Assembly (NCBI RefSeq): GCF_002724055.1 | Contig: NZ_BDQY01000002.1 | Location: 62,001-126,000 of the forward strand | Direction: 5' to 3' | Source of the DNA: Tepidibacter mesophilus | Lineage (GTDB): Bacteria; Bacillota; Clostridia; Peptostreptococcales; Peptostreptococcaceae | DNA length: 64,000 bases | Shown here: one piece after another, positions 45,661 to 54,707 of the stretch | Numbering within the stretch: position 1 is the first letter of the stretch | How the letters are laid out: every line of letters starts with the position of its first letter | Program-made: the position numbers and the translations under genes | The notes under the pieces: generated by a model | What the model was told of the DNA's origin: nothing | The model's input: the letters and a program-made list of their open reading frames with translations, nothing else | Databases searched by the model: none

Positions 45661-45691
45661 AACAATATAAATTTTAACAAATTATATTGTT
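45661..45691. promoter_or_regulatory. Inverted repeat in the divergent DUF362/iorA gap
   Basis: AACAATATAA (45661-45670) and TTATATTGTT (45682-45691) are perfectly complementary with an 11-base centre; candidate operator in a 203-base gap that holds no gene. Confidence 0.4.
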
Positions 45692-45793
45692 ATGAATGTA
45701 AGCTTATGGGTATTAATTGATTAAATGTAATAAAATAAACATATAATAAGAACAGAAAAATGTCTAATTATATAACAAGGAGTTGTGAAATTT

Positions 45794-47581
45794 ATGAATG
45801 AAAAAGTGGTGTTGACAGGAAATCAAGCTATAGCTAGAGGATTTTATGAAGCAGGTGGATTAGTAGCATCTAGTTACCCGGGATCTCCTACTGTTGGGAT
45901 TATAGAAAATATGAATCAGTATGAGGAAGTGTATAGTGAATTCTCAACGAATGAAAAAGTTGCGTTAGAAGTAGCTATGGGAGCATCTTTTGGAGGGGTA
46001 AGATCACTTTGTAGTATGAAACATGTAGGTGTTAATATTTGTGCAGATCCTCTTATGACATTTACACAAAGCACAATAAATGGAGGGTTTGTGCTTATTA
46101 CTGGAGATGACCCTGGAATGCATTCTTCTCAAAATGAGCAAGATAACAGAATATTTGGGAAGTTTGCAAATGTGGCAATATTAGATCCTAGTGATTCTCA
46201 AGAAGCTAAAGATTATACAAAAATAGGACTGGAATTAAGTGAAAACTACAGCATTCCTTTTATGCTTAGAATAACAAGCAGATTATGCCATAATAGGAGT
46301 GTAGTCAACTTAGAAGAAAGAAAAGATATTGAGACTAAGCCTTTTGAAAAAGATGCGTATAAATACTGTATGTTACCACCGTATACAGATAAAGCACAGT
46401 ATTTTATGAAGGAAAGGCTTCAAAGATTAGAGGATTATGCTTATAATACTAATTTAAATAGATTAGAAGAAAAAGAAGGAACAGATACAGTTATAATAAC
46501 TTCGGGTCTTGTGTATCAACATCTAAAAGAAATAGATCCAGATGCTTCTATATATAAGTTGGGTCTTGTTTACCCAATATCTATTAATAAAATGAAAGAA
46601 CTAAGTCGAAAATATAAAAATATAATAATTTTAGAAGAAATGATGCCTTTTATAGAGAATGAGTTAAAAATAAATGGTATAAATTGTGAAGGAAAACAAT
46701 ACTTTTCATTTACTGGAGAAATACAAATTGAAGATGTAGAAAAAGGTCTTCAAAAGGCAGGGGTAATAAAAGAAACAAAATTTAATGAACAGCAAGCATT
46801 AAAAGTTCCATCAAGAACTCCACAATTTTGCTCGGGATGTCCTCATAGACCTATTTATGACATACTTAAAAAATCTAAAGTAAATGTTATTGGAGATATA
46901 GGATGTTATTCTATGGGTGTACTTCCTCCTTTTGAAGTACATAACATAAATATGAGTATGGGGTCTGGTGTTAGCATACTTAAGGGAATGAGAAAAGCTT
47001 GGGATTTATCTGGGAATAAAAAGCCTATAGTTGCAATGATTGGCGATGGAACATTTTTTCATTCGGGTGTACCTGGATTTATCAATTTGATGCATAAATT
47101 AGATGAGAATGCAAATATGACAATCATAGTTTTAGACAATAAAACTACTGCAATGACAGGTGGACAGCCAAATGCAAGTTCTGATAAACAAATGGATGTA
47201 AGTATAGAAGAACTACTTAAAACTATAGGATTTGAAAGAATTAAAGTATTAAATCAATATAGTTATAAAAAAGCAAAAGAAGTTATTGACGAGGAAATAA
47301 AACATGAAGGATTATCTATAGTAGTTGCTACAGGACCTTGTGCACTTCAATATAGAATGAGACATCCTCATTTTTATGTAGATCCAGATATTTGTATTAG
47401 TTGTAGAAGTTGTATTAAAACTAATTGTCCGCCGTTATTAATGAGAAAATATGAGGGACACGATAAATTAAAATCATCTATAGATCCAGATATGTGTGTT
47501 GGATGTTCTATTTGTGCACAAGTATGTCCGGTTAATGCAATTAAAAGATCTAAGCCAGATGATGATTTAAAGAATAAATAA
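45794..47581 (+). CDS. iorA: Indolepyruvate:ferredoxin oxidoreductase, alpha subunit
   Basis: 595 residues from ATG 45794 (AAGGAGTTG at 45778-45786 ahead; a GTG at 45785 overlaps it). Pyruvate-ferredoxin-oxidoreductase-type domains: N-terminal pyrimidine-binding part (GNQAIARGFYEAGG, SSYPGSPT), TPP-binding part (GCYSMGVLPPFE, IGDGTFFHSG) and two C-terminal 4Fe-4S motifs (CISCRSCIKTNCPP and CVGCSICAQVCPV). It oxidatively decarboxylates aryl-pyruvates from aromatic amino acids to acyl-CoA with reduction of ferredoxin, feeding Stickland metabolism. iorB follows after 15 bases. Confidence 0.95.
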   Translation: MNEKVVLTGNQAIARGFYEAGGLVASSYPGSPTVGIIENMNQYEEVYSEFSTNEKVALEVAMGASFGGVRSLCSMKHVGVNICADPLMTFTQSTINGGFVLITGDDPGMHSSQNEQDNRIFGKFANVAILDPSDSQEAKDYTKIGLELSENYSIPFMLRITSRLCHNRSVVNLEERKDIETKPFEKDAYKYCMLPPYTDKAQYFMKERLQRLEDYAYNTNLNRLEEKEGTDTVIITSGLVYQHLKEIDPDASIYKLGLVYPISINKMKELSRKYKNIIILEEMMPFIENELKINGINCEGKQYFSFTGEIQIEDVEKGLQKAGVIKETKFNEQQALKVPSRTPQFCSGCPHRPIYDILKKSKVNVIGDIGCYSMGVLPPFEVHNINMSMGSGVSILKGMRKAWDLSGNKKPIVAMIGDGTFFHSGVPGFINLMHKLDENANMTIIVLDNKTTAMTGGQPNASSDKQMDVSIEELLKTIGFERIKVLNQYSYKKAKEVIDEEIKHEGLSIVVATGPCALQYRMRHPHFYVDPDICISCRSCIKTNCPPLLMRKYEGHDKLKSSIDPDMCVGCSICAQVCPVNAIKRSKPDDDLKNK

Positions 47582-47596
47582 TAAAGGGTGATTGAA

Positions 47597-48169
47597 ATGG
47601 ATAAAAAAAATATATTGATAGCAGGTGTTGGAGGTCAGGGTCTAGTTATAGCTACTAAAATAATAAGTGAAGCAGCTCTAGAAGAAGGATATGATGTAAA
47701 AACTAATGATGTTATAGGATTATCTCAAAGAGGTGGTAAAGTCTATGGTAGTGTTAAAATAGATAGTAAAGTATATTCTCCAAATATTCCTCATGGAGAG
47801 TGTGATATATTACTTGCCATGGAGCCTATGGAGGGATACAGATATGCTCACATGATAAAAGGTAATGGATTGGCTATTGTTAATACTTATAGAATACCAT
47901 CAACTAGTATTCAGCAAGAGATAGAAGAATATCCAGAAGGAATGTTAGATAATTTAAAACAAAAATGTAGTGTAGTTGATATAGATGTTATAAAAGTAGG
48001 AAAAGAACTGGGAAATACAAAAGTAGGGAATACTGTGTTAATAGGAATTATGGCAAAAGAATTAGACATAAAAAAAGAAACTTGGGAAAAAATAATCAAA
48101 AAAAACGTTCCAGAAAAATTTATAGACCACAATATAAAAGCTTTTAATATTGGATATGATTATAGATAA
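47597..48169 (+). CDS. iorB: Indolepyruvate:ferredoxin oxidoreductase, beta subunit
   Basis: 190 residues from ATG 47597, chosen because AAAGGGTG (47583-47590) lies ahead; an in-frame GTG at 47588 is part of that site. Gamma-type domain of 2-oxoacid:ferredoxin oxidoreductases: NILIAGVGGQGLVIATKII, NDVIGLSQRGGKVYGSVKI. It binds iorA and completes the active enzyme. The unit ends with the hairpin at 48176. Confidence 0.95.
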   Translation: MDKKNILIAGVGGQGLVIATKIISEAALEEGYDVKTNDVIGLSQRGGKVYGSVKIDSKVYSPNIPHGECDILLAMEPMEGYRYAHMIKGNGLAIVNTYRIPSTSIQQEIEEYPEGMLDNLKQKCSVVDIDVIKVGKELGNTKVGNTVLIGIMAKELDIKKETWEKIIKKNVPEKFIDHNIKAFNIGYDYR

Positions 48170-48175
48170 AAAAAT

Positions 48176-48207
48176 GCCCTAGAATTATAATTCTAGGGCG
48201 ATTTTTT
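48176..48207. terminator. Bidirectional terminator between iorB and the peroxiredoxin gene
   Basis: Perfect palindrome GCCCTAGAATTA/TAATTCTAGGGC (48176-48199), A run before and T run after. Confidence 0.9.
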
Positions 48208-48210
48208 TAT

Positions 48211-48747
48211 CTATAAAAGTTCATCTCCAGGATTCCAATCCGCGGGGCAAAGCCCACCAGCTTGAAGCCCTTGTAGAACTCTTAGAGTTTCATCAGCACT
48301 TCTACCTATGTTTAAATCATGAACAACAGAATATCGTAATACACCATCAGGATCTATTATAAATAAACCTCTTAGTGCGATACCTTCTTCTTCTATATAT
48401 ACTCCGTAGTCTTTAGAAACACTATGAGTATTGTCAGAAGCTATAGGGAATCTAAGTTTTCCGAGCCCGCCCATATCTTTAGATGAGTTTATCCAAGCTT
48501 TATGAGAATGAATGCTATCTGTACTTACAGCTAGAATCTCCGCATTAAATTTTTTGAATATATCGTATTTATTATCTAAAGATGTTATTTCGGTTGGGCA
48601 AACAAAAGTAAAATCAAGCGGATAAAAAAACATAACAACCCACTTACCTTTATAAGAATCAAGTGAAACTTCTCCAAAATTTTCTCCATCACCTAATGCT
48701 GTTTGCATTTTAAAATCAGGGGCTTTCAAACCTACCATTCTTTCCAT
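48211..48747 (-). CDS. 2-Cys peroxiredoxin (AhpC/Prx1 type)
   Basis: 178 residues from the ATG at 48747, chosen since AGGAGGT precedes it; the longer frame to 48804 has no ribosome site. Peroxidatic Cys50 in PLDFTFVCPTEI, resolving Cys near the C-terminus in GGLCPADWNPG. It reduces hydrogen peroxide and organic or nitrogen peroxides in the cytoplasm. No ahpF or thioredoxin-like gene is adjacent. It is divergent from the LysR regulator gene, which may or may not control it. Confidence 0.95.
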   Translation of the reverse strand: MERMVGLKAPDFKMQTALGDGENFGEVSLDSYKGKWVVMFFYPLDFTFVCPTEITSLDNKYDIFKKFNAEILAVSTDSIHSHKAWINSSKDMGGLGKLRFPIASDNTHSVSKDYGVYIEEEGIALRGLFIIDPDGVLRYSVVHDLNIGRSADETLRVLQGLQAGGLCPADWNPGDELL

Positions 48748-48914
48748 ATAAATACCTCCTATATAAATGAAATTTATTATCAATCTCAATATATTTATTC
48801 CCACTTATAAAAAGAATAAACACAAAATTATTATTTACTAATACTTAAAATATATGATATAAAAAATTCTTTCGATTATAATAAAATTAATAGTACTTAA
48901 ATGGAGGAATTTTT

Positions 48915-49793
48915 ATGATAGATACGAGACTAGATACTTTTATAACTGTTGTGAAAACTAAAAATTATACAAAAGCAGCTAAAATACTCAATTTAACACA
49001 ACCTGCAATATCTCAGCAAATAAAATATTTAGAGAATTATTATAGTGCACAGCTCATTAAAAAAGCTAACAAAACAATGTATCTGACTAAAGAGGGAGAA
49101 ATACTATATAATTACGCTCAAAAAATGAAAGCTTTGAATACAGTGTTAAAATCAGAGATAAAAAATAATTCATCTTTAAAAAAAATATACAATATTGGTG
49201 CTACTATGACAACTGGAGAATATGTAATGCCTTATATACTTGGGGAATATAAAAAAGATTATCCAAATATAGATGTTATATTAGATGTGGATAATACAAG
49301 AAAAATAATTGAAAAGTTAAAAGATGGAGAAATAGAACTTGCTTTGATAGAAGGTTTTTTTGATAAAGATAGGTTTGAATATATAAAATTCAAAGATGAT
49401 GAACTTGTACTAGCGGTATCTCCTAAACATGAGTTTGCACCTAAAATAGAACTAGAAGAAGTTATAAAAGGCAAACTAATACTAAGAGAAAAAGGATCTG
49501 GAACAAGAGATATATTTGAAAGAAAAATATCTGAGATTGGGTATAGTGTTGAGAATATGAATGTTTATATGGAAATACGAAGTATAAATGCTATAAAATC
49601 TCTTGTTGAATCAAATTTAGGATACACTATAATTTCAAAAGAGGCTATAAAAAGAGAAGTTTATTTAGGACTTATAAAAATAGTGCCTATAAAAGGAATA
49701 AACATAAAAAGAGAATTCAACTTCATATATAAAAGCAGTTTGTTCTTAAATTTTACAAACAGTTTCATAAAGTACTGTCATAACCATAAGTAA
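48915..49793 (+). CDS. LysR-type transcriptional regulator, CysL/YeiE-like
   Basis: 292 residues. N-terminal winged helix-turn-helix (FITVVKTKNYTKAAKILNLTQPAISQQIKYLENYY in parts), linker helix, then a periplasmic-binding-fold effector domain (about 90-290). It precedes a YeiH-type gene, the same pairing as yeiE-yeiH in enterobacteria, where the regulator responds to sulfite or sulfur compounds. TGGAGGA lies before the ATG. Divergence from the peroxiredoxin gene offers a second target. Confidence 0.92.
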   Translation: MIDTRLDTFITVVKTKNYTKAAKILNLTQPAISQQIKYLENYYSAQLIKKANKTMYLTKEGEILYNYAQKMKALNTVLKSEIKNNSSLKKIYNIGATMTTGEYVMPYILGEYKKDYPNIDVILDVDNTRKIIEKLKDGEIELALIEGFFDKDRFEYIKFKDDELVLAVSPKHEFAPKIELEEVIKGKLILREKGSGTRDIFERKISEIGYSVENMNVYMEIRSINAIKSLVESNLGYTIISKEAIKREVYLGLIKIVPIKGINIKREFNFIYKSSLFLNFTNSFIKYCHNHK

Positions 49794-49871
49794 AATTTAT
49801 ATATATATAATAAAACATAATTTTTAATTATATATATTCTTTGGTATAATCGGGCTAAAGGAGTGATTAGC

Positions 49872-50849
49872 TTGAATAAAATTAAAAAATTATTACCAGG
49901 ATTATTATTTGTGTTTTTAATATCGATAATATCTATGTTTATAAATGATAGTATAAAAAACATAATAAATTTAGAAGCATTGACAATAGGTATCATACTG
50001 GGAATTGTATACAATAATGTTTTAAATACTAGGAATATATTAAAACCTGGAATAACCTTCTCGCTTAAGACCTTGTTAAAGTGGGGAATAGTATTACTTG
50101 GATTTAAGCTTGATTTTAGGGCTCTTATGCAATTGGGGCCTAAGGTTGTAATAATGATTGTATTATATGTTCCTTTTGTTTTGATATTGTCTTATTTACT
50201 TGGAAAAATATTAAAGATAAATAATAAGGTAGCTGTATTGCTTGGAGTAGGATCTAGCATTTGTGGAGCCTCAGCTGTGGTTGCAATGAGTAGTTGCATA
50301 AATGCAGAAGAAGATGATTCAGTTGTTGCAGTTTCTATAATAAATTTTTTAGGGGCCATAGGTGTGCTTGCTTACTCTTATATAGCAATAGCTTCCAGTA
50401 TGAGCGATTTAGAATACGGTATTTGGTCTGGAATATCTCTTCAAGGAGTAGCACATGCTATTGCAGCAGCTTTTGCAAGGGGAGATCAATCAGGAGAAAT
50501 AGGAACATTAGTCAAAATGGGAAGGGTGGTAATGTTAGTACCTGTATCGTTGGTTCTTACTTATTTATTTAAGAAAGAAACTAAAGCAGGTAAAGTTAAA
50601 TTTCCGATGTATATACTATACTTCATTCTTGCGGGAGTAATAAGTTCTTTAAATTTACTGTCTTTTGATATAATAAAAATATTAGCTAGATTAAGTTCAA
50701 TATTTATATTAATGGCAATGGTTGGTATGGGTCTTAGTGTAAATATTAAGAGTATAAAAGACAAGGGAATGAAAGCCTTTATCATGGGAAGTATATTGTT
50801 TTTAGTAATATCTATATCTATGTACTTTGTATGTATATCTATTGCATAA
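49872..50849 (+). CDS. YeiH/UPF0324 family membrane protein, putative sulfate or sulfite exporter
   Basis: 325 residues, TTG start at 49872 because AAAGGAGTG (49858-49865) lies 6-7 bases ahead; a GTG at 49863 is inside it. About nine to ten helices; the family motifs LLKWGIVLLGFKLDF, GVGSSICGASAVVAMS and GVAHAIAAAFA are present. Often annotated as a sulfate exporter, the substrate is not firmly known. It is in an operon-like order behind the LysR gene. Confidence 0.92.
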   Translation: MNKIKKLLPGLLFVFLISIISMFINDSIKNIINLEALTIGIILGIVYNNVLNTRNILKPGITFSLKTLLKWGIVLLGFKLDFRALMQLGPKVVIMIVLYVPFVLILSYLLGKILKINNKVAVLLGVGSSICGASAVVAMSSCINAEEDDSVVAVSIINFLGAIGVLAYSYIAIASSMSDLEYGIWSGISLQGVAHAIAAAFARGDQSGEIGTLVKMGRVVMLVPVSLVLTYLFKKETKAGKVKFPMYILYFILAGVISSLNLLSFDIIKILARLSSIFILMAMVGMGLSVNIKSIKDKGMKAFIMGSILFLVISISMYFVCISIA

Positions 50850-50889
50850 AAAGATCAAAACTTATTAAAAAATAAAAACATATAAAAAA

Positions 50890-50918
50890 AACAAAATTTA
50901 GAATTTTGTTTTTTTTTA
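50890..50918 (+). terminator. Terminator after the YeiH-type gene
   Basis: AACAAAATT (50890-50898) pairs with AATTTTGTT (50902-50910), loop TAG, then eight T's. Confidence 0.75.
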
Positions 50919-50968
50919 TAGTATAATGAAAATATAGAAAAATAGTAAAAATATGGGGGGATAAAGAC

Positions 50969-52039
50969 GTGAAAAGGAAACTTGTTGTAGGTATAGATGA
51001 ATTAAAAATGGGTATGATTCTTGCACAAGATATTATAAATAGCAACGGCATATGTTTATTATCGGAAGGATTTGAATTTAATGATATATCAAAAATAAAA
51101 GATGTGCTTTTAAGTCATAATATACAAGAAGTTAAGGTTGTTATTGAAGAAGGAATGGATGAGATTTATACAAAAGAATATTTTGAAATTTATGACTTTA
51201 GAAAAGATATGAATACTCTACTTGATGGATTAAAAAAAGATTTTTATTGCATAGAATCAGGTCAAGAAATAAAAAAGGAGGGTTTTGAAAAAACTATACA
51301 AAACGCAATTGATTCATGTAATGGAAATTTTAATTTATTTAAACTTATAAACCAAGTAAAAGATATGAATGATTATATATATATGCATTCTATGACTGTG
51401 ACTTTGATCAGTTATCAGATTGGGAAATGGATAAACTTAAGCGAAGAAGAATTAAAAGAACTTACTCTTGCCGCTATATTAAGTGATTTAGGGAAAATAA
51501 AAATATCAAAGCAAATTATTGAAAAACCAGATATTTTAATAAAGGAAGAATATGAAGAAATAAAAAAACATTGCATTTTAGGATATAATATGGTTAAAAA
51601 TACTTGTGGTATAAATAATAAAATAAAAAGAGCAGTGCTTGAACATCATGAAAGAATAGATGGAAGTGGATATCCCAAGGGTAAAAGGGGTGAAGAAATA
51701 TCATTGTATGCTAAAATAATAGCAATAGCTGATGTATATAGTGCGCTTACATCTAAAAGACCTTATAGAGATAGGAAAACTCCTTTTGAAGCTATAAAAA
51801 TACTTGAAAAAGAGTTTTTGTCTAAATTAGATACTAAACTTTTGTATTTATTTTTAAAAAAAATTGCTGGAGAATACTTAGGAAGCAAAATTATATTAGA
51901 TGATGGAAGAGAAGCTACAATAGTATTTATACCATCTCAAAATATATCTAGACCATTACTAAAAATACAAGAAGGTGACGAAATAATTGATTTGAGTAGT
52001 AGTGAAAATTCTAAATTATATATAAAAGCATTCTTATAA
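50969..52039 (+). CDS. HD-GYP domain protein with a substituted metal ligand
   Basis: 356 residues, GTG start with GGGGGGA ahead. After an N-terminal region of ~100 residues (DELKMGMILAQDI, typical of clostridial HD-GYP proteins) comes the HD-GYP domain: H140, then SDLGK where HDxGK is expected (Ser172 in place of the His of the HD pair, Asp173 kept), H201, HHERIDGSGYP (H226, H227, GYP intact) and D254. HD-GYP enzymes hydrolyse cyclic di-GMP or other cyclic dinucleotides. Loss of the HD histidine should weaken the metal site, so it may be a sensor or a catalytically altered phosphodiesterase. A possible promoter -10 (TATAAT, 50922) lies just after the upstream terminator. Confidence 0.9.
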   Translation: MKRKLVVGIDELKMGMILAQDIINSNGICLLSEGFEFNDISKIKDVLLSHNIQEVKVVIEEGMDEIYTKEYFEIYDFRKDMNTLLDGLKKDFYCIESGQEIKKEGFEKTIQNAIDSCNGNFNLFKLINQVKDMNDYIYMHSMTVTLISYQIGKWINLSEEELKELTLAAILSDLGKIKISKQIIEKPDILIKEEYEEIKKHCILGYNMVKNTCGINNKIKRAVLEHHERIDGSGYPKGKRGEEISLYAKIIAIADVYSALTSKRPYRDRKTPFEAIKILEKEFLSKLDTKLLYLFLKKIAGEYLGSKIILDDGREATIVFIPSQNISRPLLKIQEGDEIIDLSSSENSKLYIKAFL

Positions 52040-52067
52040 AATAATACAACTATAAATGGGTGATATT

Positions 52068-53264
52068 ATGAAAGGCTTAATACTAGAAGGAGGGGGATCT
52101 AAAGGATCATATCAAATAGGCTCATACAAAGCATTAAAGGAAATTGGCATAGATTTTGATGGAATAGCAGGGACTTCTGTTGGAGCGCTTAATGGAGCTT
52201 TGATAGTTCAAGATGAATATGAAAGAGCGTATGAAATATGGTCAAATATAACTCCTGAAAATGTAATAAACATAGAATACGATATATTTGAAAAAATAAA
52301 GGATATAGACATAGATATAAAAAATTTTAACATGATAATAAAAATACTATCTAAAACTTTGAATAATAAAGGATTAGATATATCACCTTTAAAGAATCTG
52401 TTAACTGAACATATAAACGAAAATAAAATAAGAAACTCGAAAAAAGATTTTGGGATAGTAACGGTATCTATTAATTCATTAAAACCACAAAAATTATTTC
52501 TTGAAGATATACCTCAAAATATGTTAGTAGATTATTTAATAGCTAGCTCGAGTTTACCTATATTCAAATTGGAAAAAATAAATGGGAAACTATATTTAGA
52601 CGGAGGATTTTATGATAACCTTCCTATAGGGCTTTTGAAGGATAAAGGATATGATGAACTAGTAGTCATAAGGCTTTATGGAATTGGAAGAACGAAAAGA
52701 GTAAATACAAAGGGAATGAAAATAATATATATAAATCCATCTGAAAACCTTGGTCCTACTCTTGATTTTAATAAATATAGGAGTGAAAGAAATATTAATC
52801 TAGGATATTTAGACACATTAAAAAGTTTGAATAAATTATATGGAAATAGATATTATTTTAAAATAGATGAAATTTGTGATGATTTTTGTTTCAATTTAAT
52901 AAAAAATATGAATAATAAAACTATAAGTAAATTAGCAGATAAACTAAAAATTAAAGGAGATATATCGTTAAGATTATTATTAGAGAAAATAGTTCCTAAA
53001 GTAGGAGAGTTGTTAGATCTTAGGAAAACATTTTCTTATAAAGATTTAGTAATATCTATATATGAAATAAGGATGAACCAATTGGAATTTGAAAGGTTGA
53101 AGGTATATAATTTTAAGGAAGTATTTTTGTATATAAATGGGAATTATGATTTTGAAGAATATGAATATAAAGATATTTTAAATAGAATATTGGTAAAAAA
53201 AGAAAACTTGATAAATAATATTATGAAAGATATTATAATAGACATACAAAATAGAAATAAATGA
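52068..53264 (+). CDS. Patatin-like phospholipase with C-terminal extension (RssA/NTE type)
   Basis: 398 residues from ATG 52068 (GGGTGAT ahead; ATG 52056 lies in that site). Patatin core in the first 220 residues: GLILEGGGSKGSYQIG (oxyanion hole), AGTSVGALNGAL (GxSxG) and YLDGGFYDNLPIG (catalytic Asp). The remaining ~180 residues are charged and mostly helical with no motif I recognise. It is 28 bases behind the HD-GYP gene and probably co-transcribed. Confidence 0.92.
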   Translation: MKGLILEGGGSKGSYQIGSYKALKEIGIDFDGIAGTSVGALNGALIVQDEYERAYEIWSNITPENVINIEYDIFEKIKDIDIDIKNFNMIIKILSKTLNNKGLDISPLKNLLTEHINENKIRNSKKDFGIVTVSINSLKPQKLFLEDIPQNMLVDYLIASSSLPIFKLEKINGKLYLDGGFYDNLPIGLLKDKGYDELVVIRLYGIGRTKRVNTKGMKIIYINPSENLGPTLDFNKYRSERNINLGYLDTLKSLNKLYGNRYYFKIDEICDDFCFNLIKNMNNKTISKLADKLKIKGDISLRLLLEKIVPKVGELLDLRKTFSYKDLVISIYEIRMNQLEFERLKVYNFKEVFLYINGNYDFEEYEYKDILNRILVKKENLINNIMKDIIIDIQNRNK

Positions 53265-53333
53265 TATTTTTTAAAAAAAATAATACAAAATACGACAAAA
53301 TTTAAAAAGTCAGAAAATAGATTCAGAATTATA

Positions 53334-53362
53334 TTGACAAAGAAAATAATATTTTGTAAAAT
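53334..53362 (+). promoter_or_regulatory. Sigma-A promoter of the antiterminator/ptsHI unit
   Basis: TTGACA (53334-53339) and TAAAAT (53357-53362), spacer 17, 41 bases before the antiterminator start. Confidence 0.75.
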
Positions 53363-53402
53363 AGAATTGAAAAATTTATAATATTTTTCATGGAGGATGC
53401 AT

Positions 53403-54221
53403 ATGAGTAAATATTTGGTTAAAAAAGTATTGAGTAACAATGCTGTTTTTGTTAGTGAAGGTGAAAAAGACTATATACTTTTAGGAAAAGGAATAGGTTT
53501 TTCTAAAAAAAAGGGTATGCTTTTAGAACAATTAGACAATGTAGAAAACACATTTGTAGCTCTTACTGATGAAGATAAGAATCTTATCTATAATGTAGAT
53601 AAAGATATACTGGAAACCGCTGAACAAATAATAGATATGGCATCAAATGAACTTAAAGAAGATTTAAATCCATATATTCATATTGGTCTTATAGACCATA
53701 TAAATTTTGCTATAAAGAGATTAAAAGAAGGTATAGAGATAGTAAATCCGTTTTTACTAGAGACAAAATTAATGTATACTAAAGAGTACAATATAGCTAG
53801 TAAAGCTGTAGATATGCTTAAAGAAAAATTAAATATAGAAATACCTGATGCAGAAATAGGTTTTATAGCTTTTCATATACATGGAGGAAGAAGCAATACG
53901 AGTAAAACATCTGCATTGAAAAATACTAAATTAGTTAATATGATAGTTGAGTATGTTGAGAAAAAGTTGAAAATGGACATGAGGAAAGATTTAATGATAT
54001 ATAATAGATTTGTATATCATTTAGTGGCTTTAATAGATAGGGTAAACAATGGGAAAACTGTAGTGAATAACTCATTAGATACAATAAAAAAAGAGTTTTT
54101 CTTTGAATACAAAATAGCATATGATATTTCTAAAATAATACAAAATGAATTGAGAAAAGAAGTTTCTCAAGATGAAGTAGGTTATATTACTCTCCATATA
54201 TATAAACTTAATAGCTTATAA
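53403..54221 (+). CDS. glcT: GlcT-type PRD transcription antiterminator
   Basis: 272 residues from ATG 53403 with GGAGG (53392-53396) at proper distance; ATG 53397 directly abuts that site and is excluded. Order: CAT RNA-binding domain (about 1-60; VKKVLSNNAVFVSEG), PRD1 (about 70-170; HIGLIDHINFAIKRL) and PRD2 (about 180-272; YNRFVYHLVALIDRV), each with the conserved phosphorylatable histidines. Such proteins bind a short RNA hairpin and prevent terminator formation, and are switched by PTS phosphorylation. The matching RNA target is found directly downstream in front of ptsH, so the regulator controls the general PTS genes. Confidence 0.93.
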   Translation: MSKYLVKKVLSNNAVFVSEGEKDYILLGKGIGFSKKKGMLLEQLDNVENTFVALTDEDKNLIYNVDKDILETAEQIIDMASNELKEDLNPYIHIGLIDHINFAIKRLKEGIEIVNPFLLETKLMYTKEYNIASKAVDMLKEKLNIEIPDAEIGFIAFHIHGGRSNTSKTSALKNTKLVNMIVEYVEKKLKMDMRKDLMIYNRFVYHLVALIDRVNNGKTVVNNSLDTIKKEFFFEYKIAYDISKIIQNELRKEVSQDEVGYITLHIYKLNSL

Positions 54222-54235
54222 TTAAAAAGACTATA

Positions 54236-54265
54236 GGTGTGTTACTGATTATGCAGGCATTAACC
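54236..54265 (+). promoter_or_regulatory. Ribonucleic antiterminator (RAT) target for the PRD protein
   Basis: The 30 bases contain GTGTGTTACTGATT and CAGGCATTAACC, the arrangement of RAT elements (TGTTACTG ... CAGGCA) recognised by BglG/LicT/GlcT proteins, closest to the ptsG-type target. Its 3' part is shared with the left arm of the terminator at 54256-54351. Confidence 0.88.
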
Positions 54266-54351
54266 AAATTGTTTTATGAATATGTACGTTTTTTGGATAT
54301 TGACGTACGATTTTGTTAAAAATATTCATAAGCATTTGTTGATGTCTTTTT
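54256..54351 (+). terminator. Conditional terminator overlapping the RAT
   Basis: Left arm 54256-54282 (GGCATTAACCAAAT...TTATGAATAT) pairs with 54322-54345 (ATATTCATAAGCATTTGTTGATGTC region) with small internal loops; a second inner stem GTACGT/ACGTAC closes the top; T run follows at 54346-54350. It and the RAT are mutually exclusive. Confidence 0.8.
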
Positions 54352-54413
54352 ATATTATATAAAAATATCCAAAAACAAAAAAATAGAAAATAAATAGATG
54401 AGGTGAATTTAAA

Positions 54414-54677
54414 ATGGAAAAAAAAGTAACTATAAAGAACGAAAGTGGAATACACGCTAGACCAGCAGCATTACTTGTTAAGAAGGCTTCTGAATTTGAA
54501 TCTAAGGTTGAAATAGATTTTAATGGGAAAAAAGTAAATGCAAAATCAATAATGGGAATAATGAGTTTAGGGGCTTCAAAGGGAAGTGAAATAACAGTAA
54601 TAACAGAGGGTTCAGATGAAGATAAAGCTGCAAATGAAGTTGCAGAGCTTATTGAAAGCGGATTCGGAGAAGCATAA
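54414..54677 (+). CDS. ptsH: Phosphocarrier protein HPr
   Basis: 87 residues, full length. Phosphorylation sites are present: His14 in SGIHARPAALL (His15 of the family numbering, receives phosphate from enzyme I) and Ser45 in NAKSIMGIMSLG (Ser46, HPr kinase site used in catabolite control of Firmicutes). GAGGTGA lies before the ATG. The leader with the RAT and terminator precedes it, and ptsI follows 30 bases later. Confidence 0.98.
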   Translation: MEKKVTIKNESGIHARPAALLVKKASEFESKVEIDFNGKKVNAKSIMGIMSLGASKGSEITVITEGSDEDKAANEVAELIESGFGEA

Positions 54678-54707
54678 TCAATACCTGCATACAAAGGAGA
54701 GATTAGA

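Noticed and set aside
48748-48914. PerR/Fur-like box in the peroxiredoxin-LysR gap
   Set aside because: The best match to TTATAATnATTATAA has three mismatches, not unusual in sequence this AT-rich.
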